A stretch of DNA of 41,346 bases from Lentisphaeria bacterium (GCA_003526375.1 DPDG01000058.1:59488-100833), one strand, 5' to 3'; numbered from the stretch's first letter, positions 1-9,692 are shown. Notes: a model not told the origin generated them from the letters alone. Made by a program: numbers and translations.

Positions 1-263
1 GGGGATTTCGTGCTATGCACGACCAGCCTGCGCGGCTGGACTGCGGCAGATGCGAGGCACCTGCACCATGATATCAAAAAAAATACGGCAAACTTGTTTG
101 CCAGGGTGCAGGTGATTCTCTCCTGCCGCGGAGTATGAGGGTGCGCAGCCCTCATGTTCTTTCTTCCGGCGACCTGCAGCCATCTTCCTCTGAGTCTGTG
201 CGCATCACGGTTCATGCGCTGCATGACTTCACAGAAAATTTGAATTTACGGTGGAAATCGGAT
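1..263. repeat. Palindrome-rich non-coding island
   Basis: No convincing gene is seen here. The stretch is a run of short perfect inverted repeats: 9-13 with 17-21, 23-28 with 34-39, 58-67 (cacctgcacc) with 105-114 enclosing a nested hairpin 87-93/96-102, and 136-141 with 149-154. A frame open from the window edge to 138 is too short and too full of palindromes to call coding, although the tail of a gene cut by the window edge cannot be excluded. The structure resembles REP/BIME-type intergenic repeats; that comparison is by appearance only. Confidence 0.5.
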
Positions 264-292
264 TTGACATCAAGTTTGAGTGATGCTATAGT
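264..292 (+). promoter_or_regulatory. Promoter of the EF-G paralogue
   Basis: A TTGACA box at 264-269 and TATAGT at 287-292 are separated by 17 bp. Transcription would start near 299 and leave a leader of about 110 nt before the ATG at 408. The rest of the leader (300-407) is AT-rich and shows no strong structure to me. Confidence 0.6.
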
Positions 293-407
293 CAAAATCA
301 AACCATTCGGTGATTTGGTTCTTTGGTTGAATTTTTTCGGAAACAACGGCGGATTTTTCGTTTTTCCGTCAGAGTTTCTTTAACCCTAAATAAACGGGAG
401 ACCAAGT

Positions 408-2435
408 ATGAAGTTCGAGTCATCCAAGATCAGAAATTTCGTTGTGGCAGGCCACAGCGGCAGCGGTAAAACCTCTCTTTGCGACCTGATGCTTTACAAG
501 GCGAAAGCCGTGGAGCGGCTGGGGTCCGTCGATTCCAGGACCAGTGTGTCGGATTTTACACCGGATGAACAGGAAAAAGGTTCCAGTATTTATACTTCAT
601 ACATGAGTTGCGAATGGAACGGTTTCCGTTTCTTCTTCTCGGATACTCCCGGATACGGGCCTTTTATTGGTGAAGTGATTCCCGCGTATCGCGCCAGCGG
701 CGCCGCACTGGTCGTGCTCGACGCCGCGAACGGACTTGAAATCGGCGCCGTCCGCGCATTCAAACTGGGGAAAGCGTTCGATATTCCGAAACTTGCTTTT
801 GTGAACCGGATGGATCGTGATAATGCCGACTTTTTCAAGGTGGTTCAGCAGCTTCAGGATGCTTACGGTAAAAATGTCGCCGTTCCCATGACCCTGCCGG
901 TCGGCAGCGGTGCGAAGCTGGAACGTGTGGTAAGCGTGCTCGGAGATCCCGCGCAGATTCCGGACGACCTGAAAGACATTGCCGCAAAGTGCAAAGAGGT
1001 TCTGCTTGATACCGTAGCCGAGGCGGATGAGGCTTTGATGGAACGTTATCTCGGCGGAGAACAGCTTACCGAGGCGGAAATCCTGCGCGGACTCCATGAT
1101 GCGCTCAAGAGCGGTGCCCTGATTCCGATTTTCGCCGGCAGTGTCGCAAAGGATATCGGCGTCAGCGAGGTGATGGACGGAATCATCAATATCAGCCAGA
1201 GTCCGCTGGAACGCACGCGTGTCGCCAGCGACGGCACGATCGTGAAACCGTCCGAAGACGGTCCCGCGGCGGCATTTGTATTCAAAACCGTGATTGACCC
1301 GCATGTGGGGCAGTTTGCTTTCTTCCGTGTCCTGACCGGGAAAATCAAGGCGAACAGCGATATCCTGAACCTGAATAACGGCACAAAAGAACGTCTTGGG
1401 CACCTGATTTTCCTGAACGGGAAAACTCAGATTCAGATTGAGGAAGCGTGTCCCGGATGCATTTGCGGTGTGGCGAAACTGCGTGCGACGAAAACCGGGG
1501 ATACACTCGGAGAGAACAATCAATGCCATGTGATGTCACCGATGGAATTTCCGGCTCCGGTGATCTCTTACGCGATCACCGCGGCAAAAAGCGGTGAGGA
1601 GGAAAAGATCATGTCCGGATTGCAGAAGCTCTGCGAATGCGACCCGACGCTTCATATTTCCACGAATCATGAGACTCATGAATCCATTTTCAGCGGCATG
1701 GGGGAGCAACATCTCCAGATCGCCCTGCGCCGCCTGAAAGAACTGACCAGAACCGATGTGGTCGTCTCGACGCCCAGGGTGCCTTACCGCGAGGCGATCA
1801 ACGGCAGGGCGGAGGGGCATTACCGCCATAAGAAGCAGTCCGGCGGACACGGGCAGTTCGCGGAAGTTTACCTGCGGATCGAACCCTGCGAAGAAAAATT
1901 CCAGTTCGCAAATGAGGTTGTCGGCGGGGCTATCCCGAAGAACTTCATTCCCGCGGTTGAAAAAGGCGTAATTGAAGCCATGGAGAGCGGCCCTCTTGCC
2001 GGATGTATGGTGGAAAATGTCAAGGTAACGGTCTATGACGGCAAGTTTCATGACGTCGATTCTTCCGAAATGGCGTTCAAGATTGCCGCGCGGCGCGCGT
2101 TCAATGAGGCGATGGGCAAGGCGAACCCGATCCTGCTTGAACCGGTAATGTCGGTCAAGATCATCGTTCCAGGCGTATATATGGGGGACATCACCGGACA
2201 TCTGACCCATAAGCGCGGACGCATCCTCGGCATGGATACTGAGGACGGCATGCAGGTGCTGCTGACGGAGATTCCACAGGCGGAACTGGCGAAATATGCC
2301 ACGGAACTGCGCTCCATGACACAGGGGCAGGGCACTTTCGAAATGTCTTTTGCACGTTACGAAATGGTTCCGCCGAATGTGGCGAATGAGATCATTGCGA
2401 AGTTCAAAGCCGAACACGGGGAAGAAGAGGACTGA
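408..2435 (+). CDS. Elongation factor G-like GTPase (EF-G paralogue)
   Basis: This is a 675-residue translation GTPase of the EF-G superfamily. The G1 P-loop GHSGSGKT lies at residues 15-22, the G3 DTPG at 79-82 and the G4 motif NRMD (for NKxD) at 133-136. Domain II and the EF-G domains III-V follow, with the typical late motif GVYMGDITGHLTHKRG. The switch region reads EQEKGSSI instead of the RGITI of canonical EF-G, which points to the EF-G-like/EF-G2 subfamily rather than the main translocase FusA. The start has a good ribosome site (gggag, 7 nt spacing). It is transcribed alone and followed by a terminator. The exact role of EF-G-like paralogues is unsettled; translocation or ribosome recycling under special conditions is inferred. 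Confidence 0.9.
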   Translation: MKFESSKIRNFVVAGHSGSGKTSLCDLMLYKAKAVERLGSVDSRTSVSDFTPDEQEKGSSIYTSYMSCEWNGFRFFFSDTPGYGPFIGEVIPAYRASGAALVVLDAANGLEIGAVRAFKLGKAFDIPKLAFVNRMDRDNADFFKVVQQLQDAYGKNVAVPMTLPVGSGAKLERVVSVLGDPAQIPDDLKDIAAKCKEVLLDTVAEADEALMERYLGGEQLTEAEILRGLHDALKSGALIPIFAGSVAKDIGVSEVMDGIINISQSPLERTRVASDGTIVKPSEDGPAAAFVFKTVIDPHVGQFAFFRVLTGKIKANSDILNLNNGTKERLGHLIFLNGKTQIQIEEACPGCICGVAKLRATKTGDTLGENNQCHVMSPMEFPAPVISYAITAAKSGEEEKIMSGLQKLCECDPTLHISTNHETHESIFSGMGEQHLQIALRRLKELTRTDVVVSTPRVPYREAINGRAEGHYRHKKQSGGHGQFAEVYLRIEPCEEKFQFANEVVGGAIPKNFIPAVEKGVIEAMESGPLAGCMVENVKVTVYDGKFHDVDSSEMAFKIAARRAFNEAMGKANPILLEPVMSVKIIVPGVYMGDITGHLTHKRGRILGMDTEDGMQVLLTEIPQAELAKYATELRSMTQGQGTFEMSFARYEMVPPNVANEIIAKFKAEHGEEED

Positions 2436-2461
2436 TTCCCTCATTTACGACGGCTGTCCAT

Positions 2462-2495
2462 GCGGCATTCCGGTATTCCGGGGTGCCGCTTTTTC
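2462..2495 (+). terminator. Intrinsic terminator after the EF-G paralogue
   Basis: Stem gcggca (2462-2467) pairs with tgccgc (2484-2489) and is followed directly by a T run at 2490-2494. The remaining 2496-2691 holds no gene that I can support. Confidence 0.7.
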
Positions 2496-2691
2496 ATTAT
2501 ATTCCGTATCTCTGTCGGGGCAGTTCATTTTTCATGGTTTGGCAGTGTGACGCTTTGCATCCGGGAATGTTTCCGTGCGGAAATTTCGTATTCCGCCTTG
2601 CGCCGGTCCATTGCCGGTGCCAATGCATCATTATCATTATTCTTTGCATCAGAAGTGTCATAAAATTATATTTTATACCTGATAAATTCTC

Positions 2692-2720
2692 TTGTTTTGA
2701 TTCTTTTTTAATATTATAAT
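2692..2720 (+). promoter_or_regulatory. Promoter of the DUF4091 gene
   Basis: TTGTTT at 2692-2697 and a perfect TATAAT at 2715-2720 are 17 bp apart. The predicted transcript starts about 35 nt before the chosen start codon. Confidence 0.55.
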
Positions 2721-2763
2721 ATGGGAGAGAACGAAAAACGGAAATAACAAAATGGAGAAATCT

Positions 2764-4413
2764 ATGTTCTTTACAACACGGTTTGTGAGTTCGCTAGAGA
2801 AAGTGTTCTGTCAGCCGGAATTGTCCGCGGAAAGAATTGACGGGGTCAGCGGAGCCGGAGGCGAAACCATCGCTTTCCAGCTAGCCTGCAAGAGCGATGG
2901 AAATCATATCATTGAGTTTCATATGGAATCCGAAATCGCAGACTTGATTTCTCTGCGGGAAGTCGGGCTGGTGCCCTGCCTGATGCCGGCAATGCCGCAG
3001 GACCCGTTCATCATCACGAGCAAGGCGGGGATTTTTCCCGATCCGCTTCTGCCTCTGGAAAGGAACCGTATCCGCCTGACCCGCGAAAACTGGCATGCCG
3101 TCTGGTGCACAGTCCGCATTCCGGAAAACATGAAACCGGGTGAATATGAAGTCCGTTTTTCCATTTCGACGCCGGAAACACCGCTCTGGCCTCAACCGGA
3201 ACTGAATTACGAAACGTCGATCAGGGTAAAGGTGCTTCCGTTCAACCTGCCGAAACAGAAACTGCTGTCAATCAACTGGTTCTATGCAGACTGCATTCAG
3301 GCATATTACAATGTTCCATGCTGGAGTGAAAAGCACTGGGAACTTCTTGAGAAATACTTCGTGAATATGGTTCAGCATGGCAACAATGTCATCCTCACGC
3401 CGCTTTGGAGTGTCCCGCTGGATACGGCTGTCGGGTATGAGCGCCCAACGGCACAGCTTCTGGATATTACATATGAAACCGGGAGATATCAGTTTGACTT
3501 CTCGCTTCTGGAACGTTGGATCGACACGGCGAAACGGGCAGGCTTTGAGCATTTTGAAATGTCACATGCCTTCACGCAGTGGGGTGCGAAAGCGACTCCG
3601 AAGATTATCGTAAAAGAGAACGGCGTCGAACAGAAACGTTTCGGCTGGCATGTCGCCGCAAACTCCCCTGAATACAAAGAGTTCCTGACGCAGTTGACGG
3701 CTGTCCTGATTCCGTTCTTCAGGAAGAAAGGGCTCAATGAAGACAATACCTTTTTTCATGTTTCGGATGAACCGACGCCTGCCGTTGCGGATTCGTATGA
3801 ATATGCTTCGAAGCTTCTGGGGGGGCTGATCGGGGACTATCCCGTGATCGACGCTCTTTCCAGCGTGGAGTTCTTCCGCAAAGGCCTGATCAAACGTCCG
3901 GTTCCCACAACGACCCATTTGAAGGATTTTCTGAACGAGACTCTGGAACAGCGCTGGGTCTACTACTGCGGCACCTGGGAGAACGGAGTTCCGAACCGGC
4001 AGTTCGGAATGCCGTCCGCGCGGAACCGTGTGCTCGGCGTTCTGCTTTATCTGTATGATCTCGACGGCTTCCTGAACTGGGGATACAACTTCTGGTTTAC
4101 CCAGCACTCTCTGAACTGGCATATTGACCCCTATCAGGTCGTGGATGCGGGACGCGCTTTCTGCGGCGGCGGTGCTTTCATGGTCTATCCGGGAAAAGAG
4201 GATGCTGTGGATTCTCTCCATTACGAAGTGTTTGCCGAAGGATTGCAGGATTTGCGCGCCTTGCGTCTGCTGGAGGAAAAGATCGGACGCGAAGAAACGC
4301 TCAAACTGATTCAGGAGGGTGTGGAATATCCGATTACGATCAACACCTATCCGCGTGAAGCGGAGTGGCTCTTGAACCTCCGCGACCGCATCAACCGCCG
4401 CATCTGCGGCTGA
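2764..4413 (+). CDS. DUF4091 / GH123-like protein, cytoplasmic
   Basis: The protein has about 549 residues. The C-terminal third matches the DUF4091 domain, with the run CGTWENGVPNRQ, the YLYDLDGFLNWGYNFW strand and the closing EGLQDLRALRLLE. DUF4091 is found with GH123-type beta-N-acetylgalactosaminidases. GH123 enzymes use an adjacent Asp-Glu pair, and here FHVSDEPT places D and E together (residues 339-340 counted from an ATG at 2752, or 335-336 from the start chosen here). No signal peptide is seen, so it would act in the cytoplasm on imported sugars. I place the start at 2764 because ggag at 2754-2757 is 6 nt upstream, whereas the ATG at 2752 has no ribosome site. It converges on cassette A. 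The substrate is unknown; the N-terminal half is an unassigned beta-rich domain. Confidence 0.8.
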   Translation: MFFTTRFVSSLEKVFCQPELSAERIDGVSGAGGETIAFQLACKSDGNHIIEFHMESEIADLISLREVGLVPCLMPAMPQDPFIITSKAGIFPDPLLPLERNRIRLTRENWHAVWCTVRIPENMKPGEYEVRFSISTPETPLWPQPELNYETSIRVKVLPFNLPKQKLLSINWFYADCIQAYYNVPCWSEKHWELLEKYFVNMVQHGNNVILTPLWSVPLDTAVGYERPTAQLLDITYETGRYQFDFSLLERWIDTAKRAGFEHFEMSHAFTQWGAKATPKIIVKENGVEQKRFGWHVAANSPEYKEFLTQLTAVLIPFFRKKGLNEDNTFFHVSDEPTPAVADSYEYASKLLGGLIGDYPVIDALSSVEFFRKGLIKRPVPTTTHLKDFLNETLEQRWVYYCGTWENGVPNRQFGMPSARNRVLGVLLYLYDLDGFLNWGYNFWFTQHSLNWHIDPYQVVDAGRAFCGGGAFMVYPGKEDAVDSLHYEVFAEGLQDLRALRLLEEKIGREETLKLIQEGVEYPITINTYPREAEWLLNLRDRINRRICG

Positions 4414-4462
4414 CAAATCCGCAATGGCAATACTTGCCGTATCAGACAGATGGCTTGGAGAT

Positions 4463-4498
4463 AACTTTTCTTTCCGCCTGAAAACGGGAAGAAAAGTT
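4463..4498. terminator. Bidirectional terminator between convergent genes
   Basis: A 13-bp stem (aacttttctt and three more bases at 4463-4475, with its complement at 4486-4498) encloses a 10-nt loop. It sits between the ends of the DUF4091 gene and cassette A and carries T-rich and A-rich arms, so it could serve both strands. Confidence 0.6.
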
Positions 4499-4500
4499 CT

Positions 4501-7500
4501 TCAGAAAGGAAAACCGAATGCCCCTATGGACTCGGTGTCCGCAGGTTTTGCCTTGGAACGGAACAGCCACGGCTTGCAGCCGTATTTTCCGATTACCTCC
4601 ACAGGCACCCACTCCCGTTTGTTTTCCGAAGCAAGAGTTGAGGCGTCGGACAACAATGTTTTCACTTTCCCGTCCCTGCCTGTAATGCGGAGCGCATACA
4701 AAAGTCCGCAGGGAGCCATGCCGCCGTCTCCGGCTTTGATCAGCAGAGTATTTTTTCCCGTCCGCAGAAATTCTGCAATGTCCCGGACGGAGACTTCCGT
4801 ATAACCGCGGCTGTGGTAGTGCTCCATCACAGCCTTGTCATTGATATATGCGCGGAAGAAGTCATCTGCTGTGACAAAGAGTTCGGCTTTGACCGGCATT
4901 TCACAGAGCTCAAATTCATATTTGAAATATGACTGATGTTTCGGGATTCTGTTTTTGCCGGGGAACCAGATCCAGCTTGCCTCTTTGAAGTCGTCCGTGG
5001 AGGAGAAGGCTTTACCGAACATCCGTCTGGTCGCAGGCTGTTTCAGGGGAGCGGGAAGCTCTGCGGCATCACTGTAAACATGAACCGCATAGGGGGTAAA
5101 CTCATCGGAAAAAGTTCCGTCGGCACACGCAATTCCGCGGTTTTCAAAGAATACATTCAGTTTTTCCGTCCTGTCCAGTTTGAAATCGGCGTTGAAAGAT
5201 TTCGGGCTTTCATTCAGTACGATATACCAGTTTTTCCCGTTGCATCTTTTGTGCAGGATATTCAACTCCGGATTTGCCGTGGTAAGTTTCGCAGGCCGGA
5301 CCGTGGCGGAGACAAGAACCGGCGTCATGGCACGTATTTCCCGGACAGTTTTTCCCAGTTCCCGCACAAAATCCCAGTTCTCGTAGCCGTTGCAGTTGAT
5401 TCCCCACCAGAAAAGTCCCGTGGCCCCGTGCGCAACGGCATTGTATGCCATGAAACGATTCTGCTCATGCGCCGGATAGACAAACGGCTTTTTATGCGTC
5501 ACCATTCCCCATGCAAATCCCTGAAGCGTCATCCAGACCGGTTTCCGGTCCCGCACGACCTCACGGCAGAGATCGGCATACCTGCCTACGCAGGTCATCG
5601 TCTTGTCATCCAGTCCCGAATGCGGATTCGGTGACGGAACAGGGTAAATATCCACTCCATACGTATCGCAGGCTGCGGCGTAAGAACGCAGATCCGCGAT
5701 TTTCCCGCGTGGCGCCTCATTGAGCATCACCGGGCGGTAGGGATCAATTTTCCGGATATATTCATAGGCTTCCACAACCGGCGCACTTGCGACTCCGCGC
5801 CAGGCAGGTTCATCCGTATTGCAGTAGCCGATCAGGGAAGGGTGCTTCAGATATTTCTGCATTCCTTTCCGGTACATCCTGTCCCAGCGTTCGAAATGCG
5901 CGCTGTCCGTAAACTTCGGCAGACTCTCCGGCACTTTCATGAGAACCATCAGCCCGGCGGATGCAAAATCGTCGATCTGGTCTGCGGCGCAACGAGCCGT
6001 ATTGAATCCGGCATCCGCAAGGATTTCCGCCTTTTCCGCCGTTGTTTTCCTGCCGTCCACTCCCCATACGCCAAGCGGGAAAAAAGGTTCTCCGTCAATC
6101 AGCATGACATGATCTTTACGGAAAGAAACCTCGCGTTCTGCTGGCGCATTCACCCGGAATTTACGGGTTATTTCCGCGATCTTTTTTCCCTGCCGGTCCA
6201 GGGCGCGGACAACAATCGGGTATTCCCCGATACGGGAGGGCACGTCAAGTATAAACGGATAAGCCGCGCCGTGTTTTTTCAGCGGATATTCCCTGTCCTG
6301 AAAAGTGAGAATCAACTGCATTGCCTCCGGAACACCGTTATTCAAAAGCTCTCCGGAAAAAGTTTTTTCGCCGCGGTTGGAGGAATAAACTCCATCCCGG
6401 AAGGAAAAAGGAGCATTCAAAAGCAGTTCCAGTGGCGGCACAGGCTCTTTTACCGTGTCAAGTGCAATATGATCGAACTGGACACATCCCGGCGCTTTCA
6501 CTTCGCAGAGTATGTCGATTTCACCATCCTGCTCCGGCTTGAATGTCACGGTCTTCGTCTGCCATGCATCGAAAGAATCATGCCATGAGCCGGTTCCGGG
6601 AATTACCTTGCCGTTCATCAGGGGAATTACGCGGAACCAGATTGCCCCCTGTGCATCACGATGAGTCCGGTCGCTTCCTCCGCGCGCTTCATACCGAAGC
6701 TGATAATACTGTCCGCCTTTGATTGTAATTCCACTTTGCCGCGCTGATGCGTTCTTTGTTACGCAGGTGAGTTCCAGCACCTTACCGTAGGAACTTTTCG
6801 TCTCTGCAATCTTTCCTGACTCGACTTCCCATTCCTTTGCGCCGGCGGAAAAATCACCATTTTCAAGCGTCCTGCCCTCTGCTGTAATTTCCGGTTCACA
6901 GAAAACAACCTCTCCGACACCTTTCAGGCGAAAGACCAGATAAGGACGCTTCCGGAAATCCGTAAATTTGAATTTCCATTTCAGATTCTGCCATTCCCCG
7001 TTACATTTCACCATCGGGGAAGCATGGGTCTGCCATGGCGCATTGGTTTCCAGATAAGCGCCGAAAAGAGTGTCTTTCCTGCCTTTGAACCTGACGGATA
7101 ATTGATATTCAGTCCCTGCTTTGACTGGGATATCGCCCTGCATGAAATGAACCGTCTTCCCCGGTCCTGCGCCTGTCATCTGAAGACCATATTTCCCGCC
7201 GGAGACATCCGCCGCCCGTTTCCCCTCCGCTCCTTTGCTCAAATGCCAGTGCATAGGGGTGCCGTCTTTCCCGGTCCGGGAAAAATCCGGATTTTTCACA
7301 AGATTTTCCGGCGGGCGCTTTGCCTTTGCAAGAGTCAAATCCGCAAACAGGGCTTTGCCGGGAGCTGTCATGCGCAATACCAGATAAGGCGGACGGTTCA
7401 GTTTTGGAAATTCTATGGCAAGAGAAATTTCCTGCCATTCCCCATTGCAGACAATCGGGCCGCTTGAAATGGTTTTCCACGGGTTGCTGCATTCCACATA

Positions 7501-7803
7501 AACAGCCGTCTGCATTCCGGCAGGTCCCTTCACCTTTCCGGTCAAACGGTAGAAATGCCCCGGAACGATCTGGTTCAAAGATTGCAGCCACCAGTATCTT
7601 TTGCCGTCTTCCGCACCTGAAACCTGCAAGGCATTCTTTCCGGAGATTCCTTCCACGATTTCTCCGACCGCCCCTTTGCTGAGGGTCCACATTTTCGGGA
7701 GCCCCGTTGCCGGATTCATTTCAAATCCGGGATTCCCGATCAGATTTTCAGCCGCCGAACAGACGGCAAGGCAGGCAAGCGCCAGTGAGAAAATCAGTTT
7801 CAT
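4501..7803 (-). CDS. Exported multi-domain glycoside hydrolase, cassette A
   Basis: This 1100-residue protein begins with a clear signal peptide (MKLIFSLALACLAVCSA). Three similar beta-sandwich units of the CBM4/9-like kind follow (about 20-165, 168-310 and 312-455; two of them open with N-L-x-x-N-P-x-F), then an Ig-like domain (about 465-560) and a TIM-barrel region of GH-A clan type (about 565-870) that begins LIDGEPFFPLGVWG as in GH2/GH5-like proteins. The likely acid/base is E665 in NTDEPAW. The strand where a nucleophile Glu is expected reads VWMTLQGF with Q761, so catalysis is uncertain. A C-terminal domain resembling the rhamnosidase galactose-binding fold lies at about 965-1085. The ribosome site aaggag is well placed. 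It is the last gene of a three-gene operon, 27 bp after the pseudopilin. The substrate is unknown; I infer surface or periplasmic glycan degradation or binding. Confidence 0.82.
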   Translation of the reverse strand: MKLIFSLALACLAVCSAAENLIGNPGFEMNPATGLPKMWTLSKGAVGEIVEGISGKNALQVSGAEDGKRYWWLQSLNQIVPGHFYRLTGKVKGPAGMQTAVYVECSNPWKTISSGPIVCNGEWQEISLAIEFPKLNRPPYLVLRMTAPGKALFADLTLAKAKRPPENLVKNPDFSRTGKDGTPMHWHLSKGAEGKRAADVSGGKYGLQMTGAGPGKTVHFMQGDIPVKAGTEYQLSVRFKGRKDTLFGAYLETNAPWQTHASPMVKCNGEWQNLKWKFKFTDFRKRPYLVFRLKGVGEVVFCEPEITAEGRTLENGDFSAGAKEWEVESGKIAETKSSYGKVLELTCVTKNASARQSGITIKGGQYYQLRYEARGGSDRTHRDAQGAIWFRVIPLMNGKVIPGTGSWHDSFDAWQTKTVTFKPEQDGEIDILCEVKAPGCVQFDHIALDTVKEPVPPLELLLNAPFSFRDGVYSSNRGEKTFSGELLNNGVPEAMQLILTFQDREYPLKKHGAAYPFILDVPSRIGEYPIVVRALDRQGKKIAEITRKFRVNAPAEREVSFRKDHVMLIDGEPFFPLGVWGVDGRKTTAEKAEILADAGFNTARCAADQIDDFASAGLMVLMKVPESLPKFTDSAHFERWDRMYRKGMQKYLKHPSLIGYCNTDEPAWRGVASAPVVEAYEYIRKIDPYRPVMLNEAPRGKIADLRSYAAACDTYGVDIYPVPSPNPHSGLDDKTMTCVGRYADLCREVVRDRKPVWMTLQGFAWGMVTHKKPFVYPAHEQNRFMAYNAVAHGATGLFWWGINCNGYENWDFVRELGKTVREIRAMTPVLVSATVRPAKLTTANPELNILHKRCNGKNWYIVLNESPKSFNADFKLDRTEKLNVFFENRGIACADGTFSDEFTPYAVHVYSDAAELPAPLKQPATRRMFGKAFSSTDDFKEASWIWFPGKNRIPKHQSYFKYEFELCEMPVKAELFVTADDFFRAYINDKAVMEHYHSRGYTEVSVRDIAEFLRTGKNTLLIKAGDGGMAPCGLLYALRITGRDGKVKTLLSDASTLASENKREWVPVEVIGKYGCKPWLFRSKAKPADTESIGAFGFPF

Positions 7804-7830
7804 TTCTGTCTCCTTATGGTAAATATTGTT

Positions 7831-8586
7831 TCAGAATTTCTGCCAGCCGCCGGAATTGCCCATGTAAATTCGGGTAGAAGCCAATCCGGAAACAAATTGA
7901 TATACTTCAGATACTTTTTTCGGCTCCTGAGGAGCCGCATGCCCATCGAAAAACCACATATTGCAGCGGCGGTTATGACGTGCGGCAAAGTGTTTTGAAT
8001 TGTCTGCGGGTTCATAAAAACAGGCACCTGATTCGGGAGCGGTGAGACTCCATCTGGAATCCGCGAGCCCCCAGGCATATTTGATCTCGCCGCGAATGCT
8101 CTTCAGATTCAGGAAATACATCGGTTTGTCCGATTCCAGCGTATTGGGTATGCTGACGCTCCATTCTGTTTTTCCTCCATAGTGCGGATGCCGCGGATAA
8201 GGAGCAGCATAGATGTAATACATTGCTCCCGAAGAGGTGTCGCCGGGATCTTTTGTCGAGGGACATACATCGGTCTTGATACTGTAATATTTCATCCCGT
8301 AGGCAGGAGAAACGGCATTGTTCTGCTTTTGCCAGTAGCTGCTGTCGGAAAGAAGCGTACGATAACTTCTGGCGTCAGAAGTGTAAAACAGAAACACATA
8401 TTCATTGAAATCATTGGAATAATTGATGAACCCGAGTCCGGTCTGCTTCTGGTTGTTCAGGCACTGAACTCCTCGCGCTGCTTCTTTCGCTTTATTCAGC
8501 GCCGGAAGCAACATGGCAGCAAGAATGGCAATGATTGAAATTACGATCAGAAGCTCTATCAATGTGAAAACAGGACTTCGCTTCAT
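7831..8586 (-). CDS. Prepilin-like protein with H-X9-DG motif, cassette A
   Basis: The protein has about 251 residues and begins MKRSPVFTLIELL, a type IV pilin/pseudopilin hydrophobic helix (prepilin-type N-terminal domain) ending LPALNKAKEAAR. Near the C-terminus RHNRRCNMWFFDGH fits the prepilin-associated H-X9-DG motif exactly. The residue before the Phe is Val rather than the Gly that prepilin peptidase normally needs. The ATG overlaps the TGA of the upstream regulator as ATGA (8583-8586), with gggagg 9 nt upstream; a TTG two codons earlier is too close to that site. Such proteins may be anchored in the membrane by the helix and expose a globular domain outside. Its place between regulator and glycosidase suggests a function tied to that enzyme. 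Confidence 0.9.
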   Translation of the reverse strand: MKRSPVFTLIELLIVISIIAILAAMLLPALNKAKEAARGVQCLNNQKQTGLGFINYSNDFNEYVFLFYTSDARSYRTLLSDSSYWQKQNNAVSPAYGMKYYSIKTDVCPSTKDPGDTSSGAMYYIYAAPYPRHPHYGGKTEWSVSIPNTLESDKPMYFLNLKSIRGEIKYAWGLADSRWSLTAPESGACFYEPADNSKHFAARHNRRCNMWFFDGHAAPQEPKKVSEVYQFVSGLASTRIYMGNSGGWQKF

Positions 8587-9692
8587 TTGCAAATACCTCC
8601 CTTTGTTTTATTCTTTTTTGTGTCGGATGATATGATCTTTCCCGGAGGACAGAAATACCAGGAGCCGGTTGCGCATTTGCCGGAGCGGAAACGATCCTCC
8701 AGAATGTCAAGAGCACATGCAAAATGCCCTTCAAAATTGTTGTCCAGAAAGCCGAACTGCGGATAAGCCGTGACAAGTTTATCCTCACGCCCGATGAAAA
8801 CGATTGACAGCTGTTCGGGGACAGTAACTCTCCGTGCGGCGCACGCTTCGGCGAAAGTACGGCAGTAACAGGGAAGAATTACGGCATCCGCATCTTTCAA
8901 CGGACCCTCCAGCCATGTGCAGAAAACTTTGAATACCTGATCTTCCGCATCGCTGTTGTTTTCCAGATCAAGGGAGAGACAGTGGCTGCGCACCCATTCC
9001 TGCGACAATCCCGCATCCAGAACGGCATTTCTCCATGCGGCAATACGCAGCAGTTCCAGCTCGCTCCTGGGGCGGGCACAGACCAGTGCCACTTTTTTTC
9101 TGCCTGTGCTTGCAAAGTGTTCCATGCAGAGACGGACCGTTTCATATTCATCCGCCACAATGCTGGTGATCTCCGGATTTCCGGAGAGTTTTCCCAATAC
9201 GACCACACGTTTCACGATGTGCCCGAACGTGGCGGTGAATCTCTCCCAGTTCACGTTGAATGCGCAGAGGATGGAGTAGGCTTCGGGAGAATTGATATGG
9301 GAAACCAGAGAATAGAGTTCTTCCGGCCTGATCCGCAGGAGATTCACTTCCCAGCCTTTTCCGCGGAACAGGCGCGCTCCTTCGGTAAAAAAGTGCCTGT
9401 AAACATGGTAATAGGCGGTTCCTACAATGAAATTGACAACTTTTTCCGTTGTGACCTGATCCGGCTTCACATAGCAGACAAAATGCCCGATGCCCTTCTG
9501 GCAGCGCAGATATCCTTCACTTTCCAGCAGTTTCACGGCTTTGCTGACCGTTACATAACTGACCGAATATTCCCGGCTGAGATCATGCAGTCCCGGAAAA
9601 CGTTCCCCGAACGAGAATTCCCCGTTCACGATCCGCCTGGCGAGCTCTTCCTTGATTCGTGTTCTTTTGATGTTTTCCGAGATCTGTATCAT
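8583..9692 (-). CDS. GntR/LacI hybrid transcriptional regulator, cassette A
   Basis: This 369-residue regulator has an N-terminal GntR winged helix-turn-helix (about 10-75, ending VSKAVKLLESEGYLRCQKGIGHFV) and a C-terminal sugar-binding domain of the LacI/periplasmic-binding type (about 85-350). It would sense a sugar ligand and control its own operon. The ribosome site aaggag precedes the ATG, and the gene overlaps the pseudopilin by 4 bp, so the two are probably translationally coupled. The promoter at 9712-9740 carries a symmetrical AT-rich element across the -10 box that could be its operator. The ligand cannot be read from the sequence. Confidence 0.9.
   Translation of the reverse strand: MIQISENIKRTRIKEELARRIVNGEFSFGERFPGLHDLSREYSVSYVTVSKAVKLLESEGYLRCQKGIGHFVCYVKPDQVTTEKVVNFIVGTAYYHVYRHFFTEGARLFRGKGWEVNLLRIRPEELYSLVSHINSPEAYSILCAFNVNWERFTATFGHIVKRVVVLGKLSGNPEITSIVADEYETVRLCMEHFASTGRKKVALVCARPRSELELLRIAAWRNAVLDAGLSQEWVRSHCLSLDLENNSDAEDQVFKVFCTWLEGPLKDADAVILPCYCRTFAEACAARRVTVPEQLSIVFIGREDKLVTAYPQFGFLDNNFEGHFACALDILEDRFRSGKCATGSWYFCPPGKIISSDTKKNKTKGGICK

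Noticed and set aside
1..383. Small open frames at the left edge
   Set aside because: They run through stacked palindromes or the EF-G promoter and show no protein-like composition.
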